A stretch of DNA of 43,230 nucleotides from Candidatus Uhrbacteria bacterium RIFCSPHIGHO2_02_FULL_46_47 (GTDB taxonomy: Bacteria > Patescibacteriota > Patescibacteriia > GWA2-47-26), in the NCBI GenBank assembly GCA_001790815.1, contig MGDU01000011.1, positions 1 through 43,230 on the forward strand, written 5' to 3'. The notes beneath the pieces are model-generated. The model worked only from the letters and a program-made list of their open reading frames with translations. It was not told where the DNA came from and searched no databases. Made by a program: the position numbers and the translations under genes. Shown here piece after piece: positions 14,919-20,795 of the stretch (positions are counted from its first letter, which is position 1; the number at the start of each line of letters is the position of its first letter).

Positions 14919-15566
14919 TTATGATTTCTGACTCACTGCAATAAAAATACTTCCACTATTGAAAGAATCAATCCGCGCATTGCCAAATACTTTGTTAAGC
15001 GTCAATGGTATATTTTTACGATAATCCCAATTGGTCGTGTACACAAATAAAAAACGCAACAATGGATTAAATATACGCCAAAATCCATCAAACTTTTTGG
15101 CATCTAGTACTGCAAATCGCGCACCATCTTTCAGTGCCGTAGCTACACGCAAAATAGCTGATTCATGATCTGGCATTGCGCTCAATCCTAAAGTACATAG
15201 CGCCCCATCAAGCCGGTTGGCTGGTAAATTCAACTTTGCCGCATCGCCTTGTGCAAATTCAATGTTGTGCCAGTTATGCGCGTTTGTGCGAGAGCGCGCC
15301 GCATCCAGCATACCTACACTATAATCAAAGGCAATGATTTGGCCTTCTGCACCAACTGCATTTTCCAGTAGCGCAAAATTTTTTCCATTACCGCAGGCAA
15401 GATCAAGTACAGTGTCACCTTTCTTGATTCCCATCGCCTCAACAGCACGCTGGCGCAATTTTTGTTCTTTTCCCAAAAACACCAACCATGAACCTGCCGC
15501 ATAAACCAGCGCGTGTTTTCCATACCAATTGTAAATACGCGCGCCAAACCCAAGTTTCCATCGCAT
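14919..15566 (-). CDS. SAM-dependent class I methyltransferase (UbiE-like)
   Basis: About 215 residues with the seven-strand methyltransferase signature. GDTVLDLACGNGKNFALLEN is motif I, IIAFDYSVGMLDAARSR motif II, IEFAQGDAAKLNLPANRLDG motif III, and SAMPDHESAILRVATALKDGARFAVLDAKKF the later strands. It is closest in pattern to the UbiE/COQ5 and phospholipid methyltransferase group. The start at 15566 is four bases behind the stop of the upstream gene and follows AAGGG closely. An earlier in-frame ATG (15611) would overlap that gene by 41 bases. The substrate is unknown; membrane neighbours make a lipid or quinone target plausible. Confidence 0.8.
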   Translation of the reverse strand: MRWKLGFGARIYNWYGKHALVYAAGSWLVFLGKEQKLRQRAVEAMGIKKGDTVLDLACGNGKNFALLENAVGAEGQIIAFDYSVGMLDAARSRTNAHNWHNIEFAQGDAAKLNLPANRLDGALCTLGLSAMPDHESAILRVATALKDGARFAVLDAKKFDGFWRIFNPLLRFLFVYTTNWDYRKNIPLTLNKVFGNARIDSFNSGSIFIAVSQKS

Positions 15567-15570
15567 ACCC

Positions 15571-15840
15571 TTAGCGCACTCTTGCTCCAAACCAATTCCA
15601 AAGCGCGGCAAAAACCCATCCTACTGCATAACCGCTAATCCACGCTAAGATCACCCCCACAACTGCCATACCTAACTGAAATTGGCCAAGTACATGCCCA
15701 TCAGTCAAGAAATGTTTTGCATGCCAATAGTTTGCAAGACTCTGGCCCATTCCTAATCCAACCACTACAACCCATAACAGATGCATAAGTCCAAAAAGCG
15801 TGCCCAGTGTCAAACCCGCCTGATTTTTATTGAAAGTCAT
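15571..15840 (-). CDS. Small membrane protein with two or three helices
   Basis: An 89-residue protein beginning MTFNKNQAGLTLGTLFGLMH. The start at 15840 is chosen because a strong AAAGGAGGTG ribosome-binding site precedes it; an upstream ATG (15948) would swallow the 49-residue gene next door. Hydrophobic segments are LLWVVVVGLGMGQ, FQLGMAVVGVILAWISGYAV and WVFAALWNWF. A -10 TATAAT at 15879-15874 with CTGTCA 17 bases upstream gives it its own promoter. I do not recognise the family; similar short proteins are common in Patescibacteria, from memory. Confidence 0.65.
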   Translation of the reverse strand: MTFNKNQAGLTLGTLFGLMHLLWVVVVGLGMGQSLANYWHAKHFLTDGHVLGQFQLGMAVVGVILAWISGYAVGWVFAALWNWFGARVR

Positions 15841-15873
15841 ATTCCCACCTCCTTTCTGGTAGTAACTCCATAT

Positions 15874-15902
15874 ATTATACACCAATGACGCATTAATGAC
15901 AG
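15874..15902 (-). promoter_or_regulatory. Promoter of the 89-residue membrane protein gene
   Basis: -35 CTGTCA (15902-15897), 17-base spacer, -10 TATAAT (15879-15874). It overlaps the 3' end of the 49-residue gene. Confidence 0.5.
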
Positions 15903-16042
15903 CAACTATGATCTTCCTTGTCTTTCGTATTATGTGAAGTATCTCCATGACCTTCTGGATTGTGATTTGATTGTTTACGCGTAATTTCCTTTACGATCCA
16001 AACCACAAGCCCAATGCCTAAAACCCAATATAATATCATCAT
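15893..16042 (-). CDS. 49-residue membrane-anchored His/Cys-rich peptide
   Basis: A short frame starting MMILYWVLGIGLVVWIVKEI, one membrane helix. It is followed by a polar tail with six histidines, one in GHGDTSH and the last ones in DHSCCH at the very end. The tail looks like a metal-binding appendage outside or just inside the membrane. It sits in the run of thiol-redox and metal genes, between the membrane protein at 15571 and the 82-bp double-hairpin repeat at 16053. No family is recognised; the reading frame is supported by composition and context only. Confidence 0.55.
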   Translation of the reverse strand: MMILYWVLGIGLVVWIVKEITRKQSNHNPEGHGDTSHNTKDKEDHSCCH

Positions 16043-16052
16043 ATATGTATTT

Positions 16053-16134
16053 GTCACTGAGAGCTGTCAGCATTGACATCTCTCAGTGACGGAATCCGTC
16101 ACGCAGTGTTGTACTTCGCACGGCACTGAGTGAC
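16053..16134. repeat. Double-hairpin repeat GTCACTGAGAG..., copy 1
   Basis: Two hairpins in series: TCACTGAGAG pairs with CTCTCAGTGA, then GTCACGCAGTG pairs (one mismatch) with CACTGAGTGAC. Copy 2 is at 16616-16698 in the same orientation. The gene at 16137 lies between them. Confidence 0.85.
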
Positions 16135-16136
16135 AC

Positions 16137-16607
16137 TTACCATGAAAACTCGCGTGCCGGAATACCGGCAATGTCGCGCACAATGAGCTTCCATGGACCT
16201 TCGACCTTTGCAAATGAAACTTTAAGGGTTTGATGGTGTCCACTCCCTTCCGGCACAATATTATTTGGCACAGTATCTTTTCCCGCGGCGTCTTCCAACA
16301 CAATCTGCGTTTGCGGATTAAACGCGCTCATATCCACTGTGTGAGTATTTATAGCAATTTCAAATTTCCATATTGGTGCGCTTGGTCCGATATTCTGCGG
16401 CGTTACGCTCACTGTCACATCGCCTTCGCTGTTTTCTTTCGTGGGCGAATTTGCCGTCACTGAGTGATTTTGGCTCCCACCACTCCGTGACGAAGATGGT
16501 GTTAAAGCGGTCACTGTATCTTTGCGCGCAACCACAAAAAGAACAGCCCCGGCGGTAATTACTCCCAGCACCGTGTATAATAATGATTTTTCAATTTTGA
16601 TGACCAT
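16137..16607 (-). CDS. Membrane-anchored extracytoplasmic protein, unknown
   Basis: 156 residues: one N-terminal helix (SLLYTVLGVITAGAVLFVVA), a serine/asparagine-rich linker, then a beta-rich domain (VTVSVTPQNIGPSAPIWKFE, TQIVLEDAAGKD, GHHQTLKVSFAKVEGPWKLI). The domain pattern suggests an immunoglobulin-like fold outside the membrane, with HH as a possible metal ligand. The linker contains a GTCACTGAGTG...CACTCCGTGAC palindrome (16455-16492) in frame, a variant of the repeats that flank the whole gene. It is part of the redox/metal gene run. I cannot assign a family. Confidence 0.6.
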   Translation of the reverse strand: MVIKIEKSLLYTVLGVITAGAVLFVVARKDTVTALTPSSSRSGGSQNHSVTANSPTKENSEGDVTVSVTPQNIGPSAPIWKFEIAINTHTVDMSAFNPQTQIVLEDAAGKDTVPNNIVPEGSGHHQTLKVSFAKVEGPWKLIVRDIAGIPAREFSW

Positions 16608-16615
16608 ATTCTTAC

Positions 16616-16698
16616 GTCACTGAGAGCTGTCAGAATTGACATCTCTCAGTGACGGAATCCGTCACCCAGTGTTGTCGCGTACGACAGCACTGGGTGAC
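16616..16698. repeat. Double-hairpin repeat GTCACTGAGAG..., copy 2
   Basis: As copy 1, but the second stem is GTCACCCAGTG with CACTGGGTGAC. The changed bases are compensated on both sides, so pairing is maintained. Confidence 0.85.
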
Positions 16699-17113
16699 TC
16701 CCTGCTCTTAGTGACTTAATTAGATACCCGATTCCGGCCAGATTAAATACAACACCAACCGCGAAAATCCAAGTTTGATATTGCCCGACAAATGTTACAA
16801 GTCCGGTTACTCCCAAAATTGGCAGTACATTTACAAGATAATGCGTGCAACAGGCAAGCATTGCGCCGCCGGAGGTAGTGCCGGTAACTCCCAACATTTT
16901 CCCGGACATCCGCGCTTTGTGCAACGCGCGCGCGTAACTGAAAAGCCCAACCTGCACGCCAAATCCCACAGCAAGCGTAATAATCCAATACCAGTTCAAG
17001 GAAAACTGCGCTTTTGTGTATGCCCAGCCGGATATTTGTGACAGCACAATAAAGTAGACTGTCAGAAGTGCGCTGGTGCCAATAACTCCAAATATAATTG
17101 CGCGATACCGCAT
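16646..17113 (-). CDS. Four-helix membrane protein with CC motif
   Basis: 155 residues with hydrophobic segments at about 5-28, 42-62, 85-115 and 122-140. The signature stretch GGAMLACCTHYLVNVLPILG holds an adjacent cysteine pair and a histidine at the membrane face, reminiscent of MerT-like metal-ion membrane proteins. No database family can be asserted. The last residues (SLRAGSHPVLSYATTLGDGF) read into the repeat at 16616-16698, so its C-terminus may have been rewritten by that insertion. Neighbours are a thioredoxin-like protein and a CcdA-like electron carrier, which supports a thiol or metal role. Confidence 0.6.
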   Translation of the reverse strand: MRYRAIIFGVIGTSALLTVYFIVLSQISGWAYTKAQFSLNWYWIITLAVGFGVQVGLFSYARALHKARMSGKMLGVTGTTSGGAMLACCTHYLVNVLPILGVTGLVTFVGQYQTWIFAVGVVFNLAGIGYLIKSLRAGSHPVLSYATTLGDGFRH

Positions 17114-17127
17114 ATTATCATTTACCC

Positions 17128-17228
17128 GTAGCGCGGGGTTTTATGCCCCGCCAAGCGGCACACCTGCCTGCCGGCAAGGCAGGTAAAGTGCCGCGCTACC
17201 ATTGCGCAGGCTAAAGACCTGCGACTAC
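17128..17228. repeat. Nested palindromic repeat GTAGCGCGGGG... / ...GCGACTAC
   Basis: The outer GTAGCGCGG/CCGCGCTAC stem contains the inner GGGGTTTTATGCCCC and CCTGCCTGCCGGCAAGGCAGG hairpins. It is followed by GCGCAGGCTAAAGACCTGCG. The last unit is related to 19497-19548 and to the in-frame element in alaS (42444-42502). Confidence 0.75.
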
Positions 17229-17596
17229 AATTCTTCATTCGGCAGTACGCATCCGCTTTCACGGGCAAGTTTTTCCAGACCCTGTTCCCCTACCAGTTTG
17301 CGCCCATCTTTAAATATCCATGTTGGATAACCATCCACTCCCATATCCAGACATTTTTTGGGATTTTGCGGACATTCCACATAGGGCACGTATTTGAACG
17401 CACTGCCAAACTCTTTTTTCTCCTTTTGGCAGTGCGGACACCAATCCGCGCCGTACATGGCAACTTCCTTTTCCGCTAAACACTGCGCAAACGGATCAAG
17501 CGGACTGGGAGCATCGTTTGACGAAAGACTTTCCAGCCACACTCCCCCGCTAATTATTACAGTAAGCGCGATTATTCCGTATAGATATTTTCTCAT
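17225..17596 (-). CDS. Membrane-anchored thioredoxin-like protein (CPHC)
   Basis: 123 residues: an N-terminal helix (MRKYLYGIIALTVIISGGVW) and a thioredoxin-fold domain. The active site reads MYGADWCPHCQKEKKEFGSAF and the cis-proline region GYPTWIFKDG. The CPHC active site and the DGYPTWIF stretch match the domain often fused to vitamin K epoxide reductase-like proteins. The start at 17596 is one base after the stop of the upstream gene; an earlier ATG (17701) would overlap that gene by 100 bases. It probably exchanges thiols outside the cytoplasm, fed by the adjacent CXXC membrane protein or the CcdA-like protein. Confidence 0.8.
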   Translation of the reverse strand: MRKYLYGIIALTVIISGGVWLESLSSNDAPSPLDPFAQCLAEKEVAMYGADWCPHCQKEKKEFGSAFKYVPYVECPQNPKKCLDMGVDGYPTWIFKDGRKLVGEQGLEKLARESGCVLPNEEL

Positions 17597-17597
17597 A

Positions 17598-18068
17598 CTA
17601 GCAACATTTTTCCAATCCTTTTTCAATTTTCTGTACATCCGAATCATCACTGCGATGCGGGGTATGCGGTTCCGGTTTTGCCTTGCGTACAAAAAACGCA
17701 TACATCAGCAGACAAAGAGCAATCAATTCGCCAAACCACACGCTCCAGTTCAAGCGCAGTACTACATTATACACCAGCGGAAAACCAATGCTCATCACAA
17801 TCAATTTCCAGATAACCGGATTTTGCGCGGGCCAACGATATGATTTTTCGCCTTGATAACCAATGCCAACAACCGATCCACCCATAAGTATAGCAATAGG
17901 CAAAAGATAAGTTGCCTCTGGTAATCGCCCGGCAAGCATAAGAGCGCCAAGCACAAGCCATGTGCCGGAAACCCCGGCGCAAACCGGGCAAATCTTATAC
18001 GGCAATAATTGACTTATTCCCCAAGCAATGCCGGTAATAACTATAATAGAGATAACTGCGATTATCAT
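17598..18068 (-). CDS. Polytopic membrane protein with CPVC motif
   Basis: 156 residues, about five hydrophobic segments. YKICPVCAGVSGTWLVLGAL places a CXXC pair at the end of the first helix, and the tail ends in CC. The layout (CXXC in membrane, next to a thioredoxin-like gene with a one-base gap) suggests a DsbB- or VKOR-like quinone-linked oxidoreductase, or a metal transporter. The four-cysteine VKOR pattern is not complete, so I leave it unnamed. It is tightly packed between the thioredoxin-like gene and the CcdA-like gene, in one operon. Confidence 0.65.
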   Translation of the reverse strand: MIIAVISIIVITGIAWGISQLLPYKICPVCAGVSGTWLVLGALMLAGRLPEATYLLPIAILMGGSVVGIGYQGEKSYRWPAQNPVIWKLIVMSIGFPLVYNVVLRLNWSVWFGELIALCLLMYAFFVRKAKPEPHTPHRSDDSDVQKIEKGLEKCC

Positions 18069-18072
18069 ATGA

Positions 18073-18858
18073 TTAAAGAAGGAAAAATATTATGCCAAGA
18101 ATTATCATCGCTATACCTCCCCAAAGCCGCATACCCCTGCGCTCCTGCTGTTGCCAGGATTGCATTTTACCAATCAAACTTTTATCCGCGGCAATACCAA
18201 GAATAATCACAAGCGGCAGGACAAAAAGAATATTGTAATATAGTAAATACGCCAGACCTTTCGCATATGTTGCTTTATCATGTAAAAGCCCGAGTACCAT
18301 CAGGTACGGCCCACCGGTGCAAGGAAACTCGCATAACCCAACCAACACACCCAGCACAAACGCGGTTGGAATTGATCCTTTTTCCATGAGTATCGCCATT
18401 TTGTGATGTGCCGCGTGCGGAATTTTGAGCTTAATCGGGAAGCGCGGGAAGAATTCATTGATAAGATTTATTCCGCCCAGCACAACCAGAAGCCCGGCCC
18501 CTACTTTTGCCATAAAGTGCGGGGTATTGAAGATGTGCAACGCATGCAAAAGTCCCAGGCCAATTGCAATATATACAGTGAATAATCCAAGAATATACAC
18601 ACCGCCGATTTTCCATATTCCCGAGCGCAATTTTCCAATGCTTAAAAGAAACGCAATAGTAAGCAAAAGCACGGAAAACGCGCACGGATTAATACTGTCA
18701 ATGAGTGCCGCCACGGTAACCAGCGGAAACATCCATTGGCCGCTATTGCTCATTTTCCACAGCGCGGTTGTGCCAATGTTTTGTGATTGGAGTATGGCAA
18801 CCGCGCTAAAGAGTAAAACAGCAACTGCAATAAGCGTAATGAGTTTTTTGTATTTCAT
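18073..18858 (-). CDS. CcdA/DsbD-like transmembrane electron carrier
   Basis: 261 residues with an N-terminal signal-like helix and about six membrane helices. The two conserved cysteine motifs of the CcdA/DsbD transmembrane family are clear: AALIDSINPCAFSVLLLTIA and GLCEFPCTGGPYLMVLGLL. Such proteins carry electrons from cytoplasmic thioredoxin to extracytoplasmic thiol proteins. A histidine pair (PHAAHHKM) sits in the central loop. Immediately downstream come the CXXC membrane protein and the thioredoxin-like protein, a plausible acceptor chain. The call as a family member is firm; whether it serves cytochrome maturation or metal detoxification is not. Confidence 0.85.
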   Translation of the reverse strand: MKYKKLITLIAVAVLLFSAVAILQSQNIGTTALWKMSNSGQWMFPLVTVAALIDSINPCAFSVLLLTIAFLLSIGKLRSGIWKIGGVYILGLFTVYIAIGLGLLHALHIFNTPHFMAKVGAGLLVVLGGINLINEFFPRFPIKLKIPHAAHHKMAILMEKGSIPTAFVLGVLVGLCEFPCTGGPYLMVLGLLHDKATYAKGLAYLLYYNILFVLPLVIILGIAADKSLIGKMQSWQQQERRGMRLWGGIAMIILGIIFFLL

Positions 18859-18865
18859 AATTTTC

Positions 18866-18898
18866 AGGGCTAAGTCCTACAGTAGGGCTTAGCCCTTC
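18866..18898. repeat. AGGGCTAAGTCCT / AGGGCTTAGCCCT palindrome
   Basis: An intergenic relative of the palindrome embedded in copB at 6033-6068. It sits between the DUF1573-like and CcdA-like genes and could act as a transcriptional attenuator. Confidence 0.6.
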
Positions 18899-18905
18899 AC
18901 AATTT

Positions 18906-19433
18906 TTAAGGCGTAACAAATGCGGAAAATTTAAGTTCAAACGGCTTGCCGGCGTTATTATCAAGATAGACCACGCGGCTTATTTTGCCCACTCCGGCCG
19001 GCCCATGCGCCGACGGATCAAAAGTAACCGCAATTTCAACTTCCTGACCAGAATTTAATGTTTGATCAATGCTGGGAACAACTCCGTGTCCGGGCATGCC
19101 AAACGGACCGTAAGTTTGCCCGTCCTTCATCATTGAGGCGGTTGTGCACATGCAAGAAGTATACATCTTCTTTACAATAACCGGATCCGCACTGGTGTTT
19201 TTTACTTTGAATATGTGCGTTACTTTTCCCGCGGCCATGGAAATTGTGCCAAAATCAAATGACGGCTCGTCCGCGACAAGCATTCCAACATTGGCATTTG
19301 CGGTCTCCTGCGATGCTGTTTCAGAGGGCGGGGTTGCTGACCAAACTAACAGCCAAATCGCTAGCACAAGCACGCCCGCGCCCAATATCTTGCTTTTATG
19401 TTTTTTGATAGCTAATTTTGTTGAGAGTTTCAT
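18906..19433 (-). CDS. DUF1573-like membrane-anchored protein
   Basis: About 175 residues: one N-terminal membrane helix (KILGAGVLVLAIWLLVWSAT), then the DUF1573 pattern. This runs PSFDFGTISMAAGKVTHIFK, VKNTSADPVIVKKMYTSCMC, and a closing beta strand VVYLDNNAGKPFELKFSAFV. The CMC cysteines and MPGHG are conserved-looking and could bind copper. The start at 19433 is preferred; an upstream ATG (19478) lies in a CACCC/GGGTG hairpin that looks like regulatory DNA. It sits directly upstream of the CcdA-like gene. The function of the family is not known to me in detail. Confidence 0.75.
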   Translation of the reverse strand: MKLSTKLAIKKHKSKILGAGVLVLAIWLLVWSATPPSETASQETANANVGMLVADEPSFDFGTISMAAGKVTHIFKVKNTSADPVIVKKMYTSCMCTTASMMKDGQTYGPFGMPGHGVVPSIDQTLNSGQEVEIAVTFDPSAHGPAGVGKISRVVYLDNNAGKPFELKFSAFVTP

Positions 19434-19496
19434 ATTCTGTCCAAATAAATAATAATACACCCGGTTATTTGGGTGCATGATCCTTTTCTAATCTCT

Positions 19497-19548
19497 GTAG
19501 TCGCAGCTCTTTAGGCTGCGTCTGCGCCGGCTAAAGACCGGCGGCTAC
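19497..19548. repeat. GTAGTCGCAG...GGCGGCTAC repeat
   Basis: Two short hairpins (GCAGCTCTTTAGGCTGC and CGCCGGCTAAAGACCGGCG) bounded by GTAG/CTAC. Its right end supplies the last codons (FVAAGL) of the upstream membrane-protein gene at 19531-19977. Confidence 0.7.
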
Positions 19549-19977
19549 AAATTCAATGCCATGCACCCATTGTGGTGCATAATTTTCACTTGACTCGTGA
19601 AGCGCGAGCCAGCGTGTAAAACGTCCGCGTGCGCGCATCCATATTTGCGCATTCATAATCGTAAAAAATGAAATGCTTTGGCCTTTTGTAGTGTCTATCT
19701 CGTTTGCGTTAAAGTACATTACGCGTCCGAGCAAAATAAAACTGGCGATCAAGGCCAAAAGTGCGCTCGTAATTAATGCCTGAGAAAATGACTTAAATAT
19801 CTTCAGATGAAAAAATACTGATCCTGTACCGGTGCCCTGTTCCATGCATCCATTCATGCCCTGCGCGGCAGATGCAATACAACCACCATGCGTTAAAGTA
19901 TGCCCCATTGCGATAAAACCAAACACCGCAATCCCAATAAAGCTAGAAAGCAATAGTATGCCAATGACTTTTCGCAT
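19531..19977 (-). CDS. Two-helix membrane protein with exposed cysteines
   Basis: 148 residues: helix 1 (VIGILLLSSFIGIAVFGFIA), an external loop with THGGCIASAAQGMNGCMEQG, and helix 2 (ALITSALLALIASFILLGRV). Then comes a cytoplasmic tail that ends inside the repeat at 19497-19548. The two loop cysteines, 12 residues apart, and the histidines before them fit a metal- or redox-active site. No family is recognised. The start at 19977 gives the shorter, more typical signal-like N-terminus; 19998 is also possible. It is part of the same-strand redox/metal gene run. Confidence 0.55.
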   Translation of the reverse strand: MRKVIGILLLSSFIGIAVFGFIAMGHTLTHGGCIASAAQGMNGCMEQGTGTGSVFFHLKIFKSFSQALITSALLALIASFILLGRVMYFNANEIDTTKGQSISFFTIMNAQIWMRARGRFTRWLALHESSENYAPQWVHGIEFVAAGL

Positions 19978-20018
19978 ATTATCCGATAATATCAACAATT
20001 ACATTTCATGTCAATCTT

Positions 20019-20051
20019 GGCTAGGCCACGGGGCTTCCTTGTGACCTAGCC
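20019..20051. terminator. GGCTAGG...CCTAGCC hairpin
   Basis: An 11-bp stem with one wobble pair between the DoxX-like gene and the next membrane protein. No T-run follows, so partial termination or mRNA processing is more likely than full termination. Confidence 0.4.
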
Positions 20052-20066
20052 ACAAAAATTTACAAT

Positions 20067-20444
20067 TTACCGCCACCACTCCTTAAACGACTTTGGCCAG
20101 CCAAGCATGAGCAAGAGCGCAAGCGGCGCGCCCCAGTTAGCCCATCGTTCTACAAAATCCCAAACCGGCTCTCCTGCAATCGGGCGAAGAAGCGCGGTCC
20201 AAAAACCCCAAACTGCCGCCCATAAAAGCGCTATACGAATCGGACGCGCAAGCACAATAAGCGCCACCAAAAGATCCATAATGCCAATCAGCGGCATAAG
20301 AGTGAGCGCCTGATCCGCGGAAAACCCCACGGCTTCAAAATACTTAATCCAGCCCGCTTTTTGCTGAAGCGCAAATACTCCATGGCCGAGGAATTCTCCA
20401 GCCACGGCAATACGCAAAATCCACTGAACAAATTTTCCATTCAT
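20067..20444 (-). CDS. DoxX-like membrane protein
   Basis: 125 residues with four membrane helices, in the pattern of the DoxX family. These are LRIAVAGEFLGHGVFALQQK, then GWIKYFEAVGFSADQALTLM, MPLIGIMDLLVALIVL and IALLWAAVWGFWTALLRPIA. Family members are often found with thiol-stress and heavy-metal genes. It lies 25 bases downstream of the DUF5676-like gene and shares its promoter at 20767-20795. The GH pair near the end of helix 1 is typical. The molecular role is unknown. Confidence 0.7.
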   Translation of the reverse strand: MNGKFVQWILRIAVAGEFLGHGVFALQQKAGWIKYFEAVGFSADQALTLMPLIGIMDLLVALIVLARPIRIALLWAAVWGFWTALLRPIAGEPVWDFVERWANWGAPLALLLMLGWPKSFKEWWR

Positions 20445-20469
20445 ATTGCGAATATTCTATATTTTAATT

Positions 20470-20739
20470 CTACTGCCCTTTTGACATGAATGCGTTATAG
20501 AGCAAGACAAAAATTGCGGAAAGTACCCAACCGTAAACAAACGCCTCAGCCAGCATAATAACTGCGCCGGATACATTCAACATTGAAAACCCCGGATGCC
20601 CAAGCCCGGCAAGTTGCTCCATAAACGCGCGCGCCTGACCAGTGAGCGTTGCCATGCGCACCATAGCAATCACATGCATAACTATCGCAAAAACGGAAAC
20701 CGTCCATCCAACGCGCGTGAAATTTAATTTGTGATCCAT
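20470..20739 (-). CDS. DUF5676-like two-helix membrane protein
   Basis: 89 residues, first gene of the redox/metal run. It starts MDHKLNFTRVGWTVSVFAIV and has a second helix in GAVIMLAEAFVYGWVLSAIF. From memory this matches DUF5676, short membrane proteins that often accompany copper or mercury resistance genes. It has a strong ribosome-binding site (AAAGGAGGTG) and a good promoter at 20767-20795, so this gene probably leads the transcript down toward gpsA. The assignment to the family is moderate. Confidence 0.65.
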   Translation of the reverse strand: MDHKLNFTRVGWTVSVFAIVMHVIAMVRMATLTGQARAFMEQLAGLGHPGFSMLNVSGAVIMLAEAFVYGWVLSAIFVLLYNAFMSKGQ

Positions 20740-20766
20740 ACGGTCACCTCCTTTCGTTATTATTTA

Positions 20767-20795
20767 AGTGTACTCCTTACTTATCCACAGGTCAA
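20767..20795 (-). promoter_or_regulatory. Promoter of the redox/metal gene run
   Basis: -35 TTGACC (20795-20790), exactly 17 bases, -10 TACACT (20772-20767). The spacer contains an exact TTATCCACA on the + strand (20781-20789), so DnaA or another factor could block or tune it. Confidence 0.65.

Noticed and set aside
17598-18068. Typical vitamin K epoxide reductase
   Set aside because: Only one CXXC pair is in a membrane context and the second conserved cysteine pair of VKOR is missing. It was therefore left as an unnamed CPVC membrane protein.
18866-18898. Riboswitch or intrinsic terminator
   Set aside because: The stem is strong but lacks a T-run, and the same palindrome occurs inside copB, so it is better described as an interspersed repeat.
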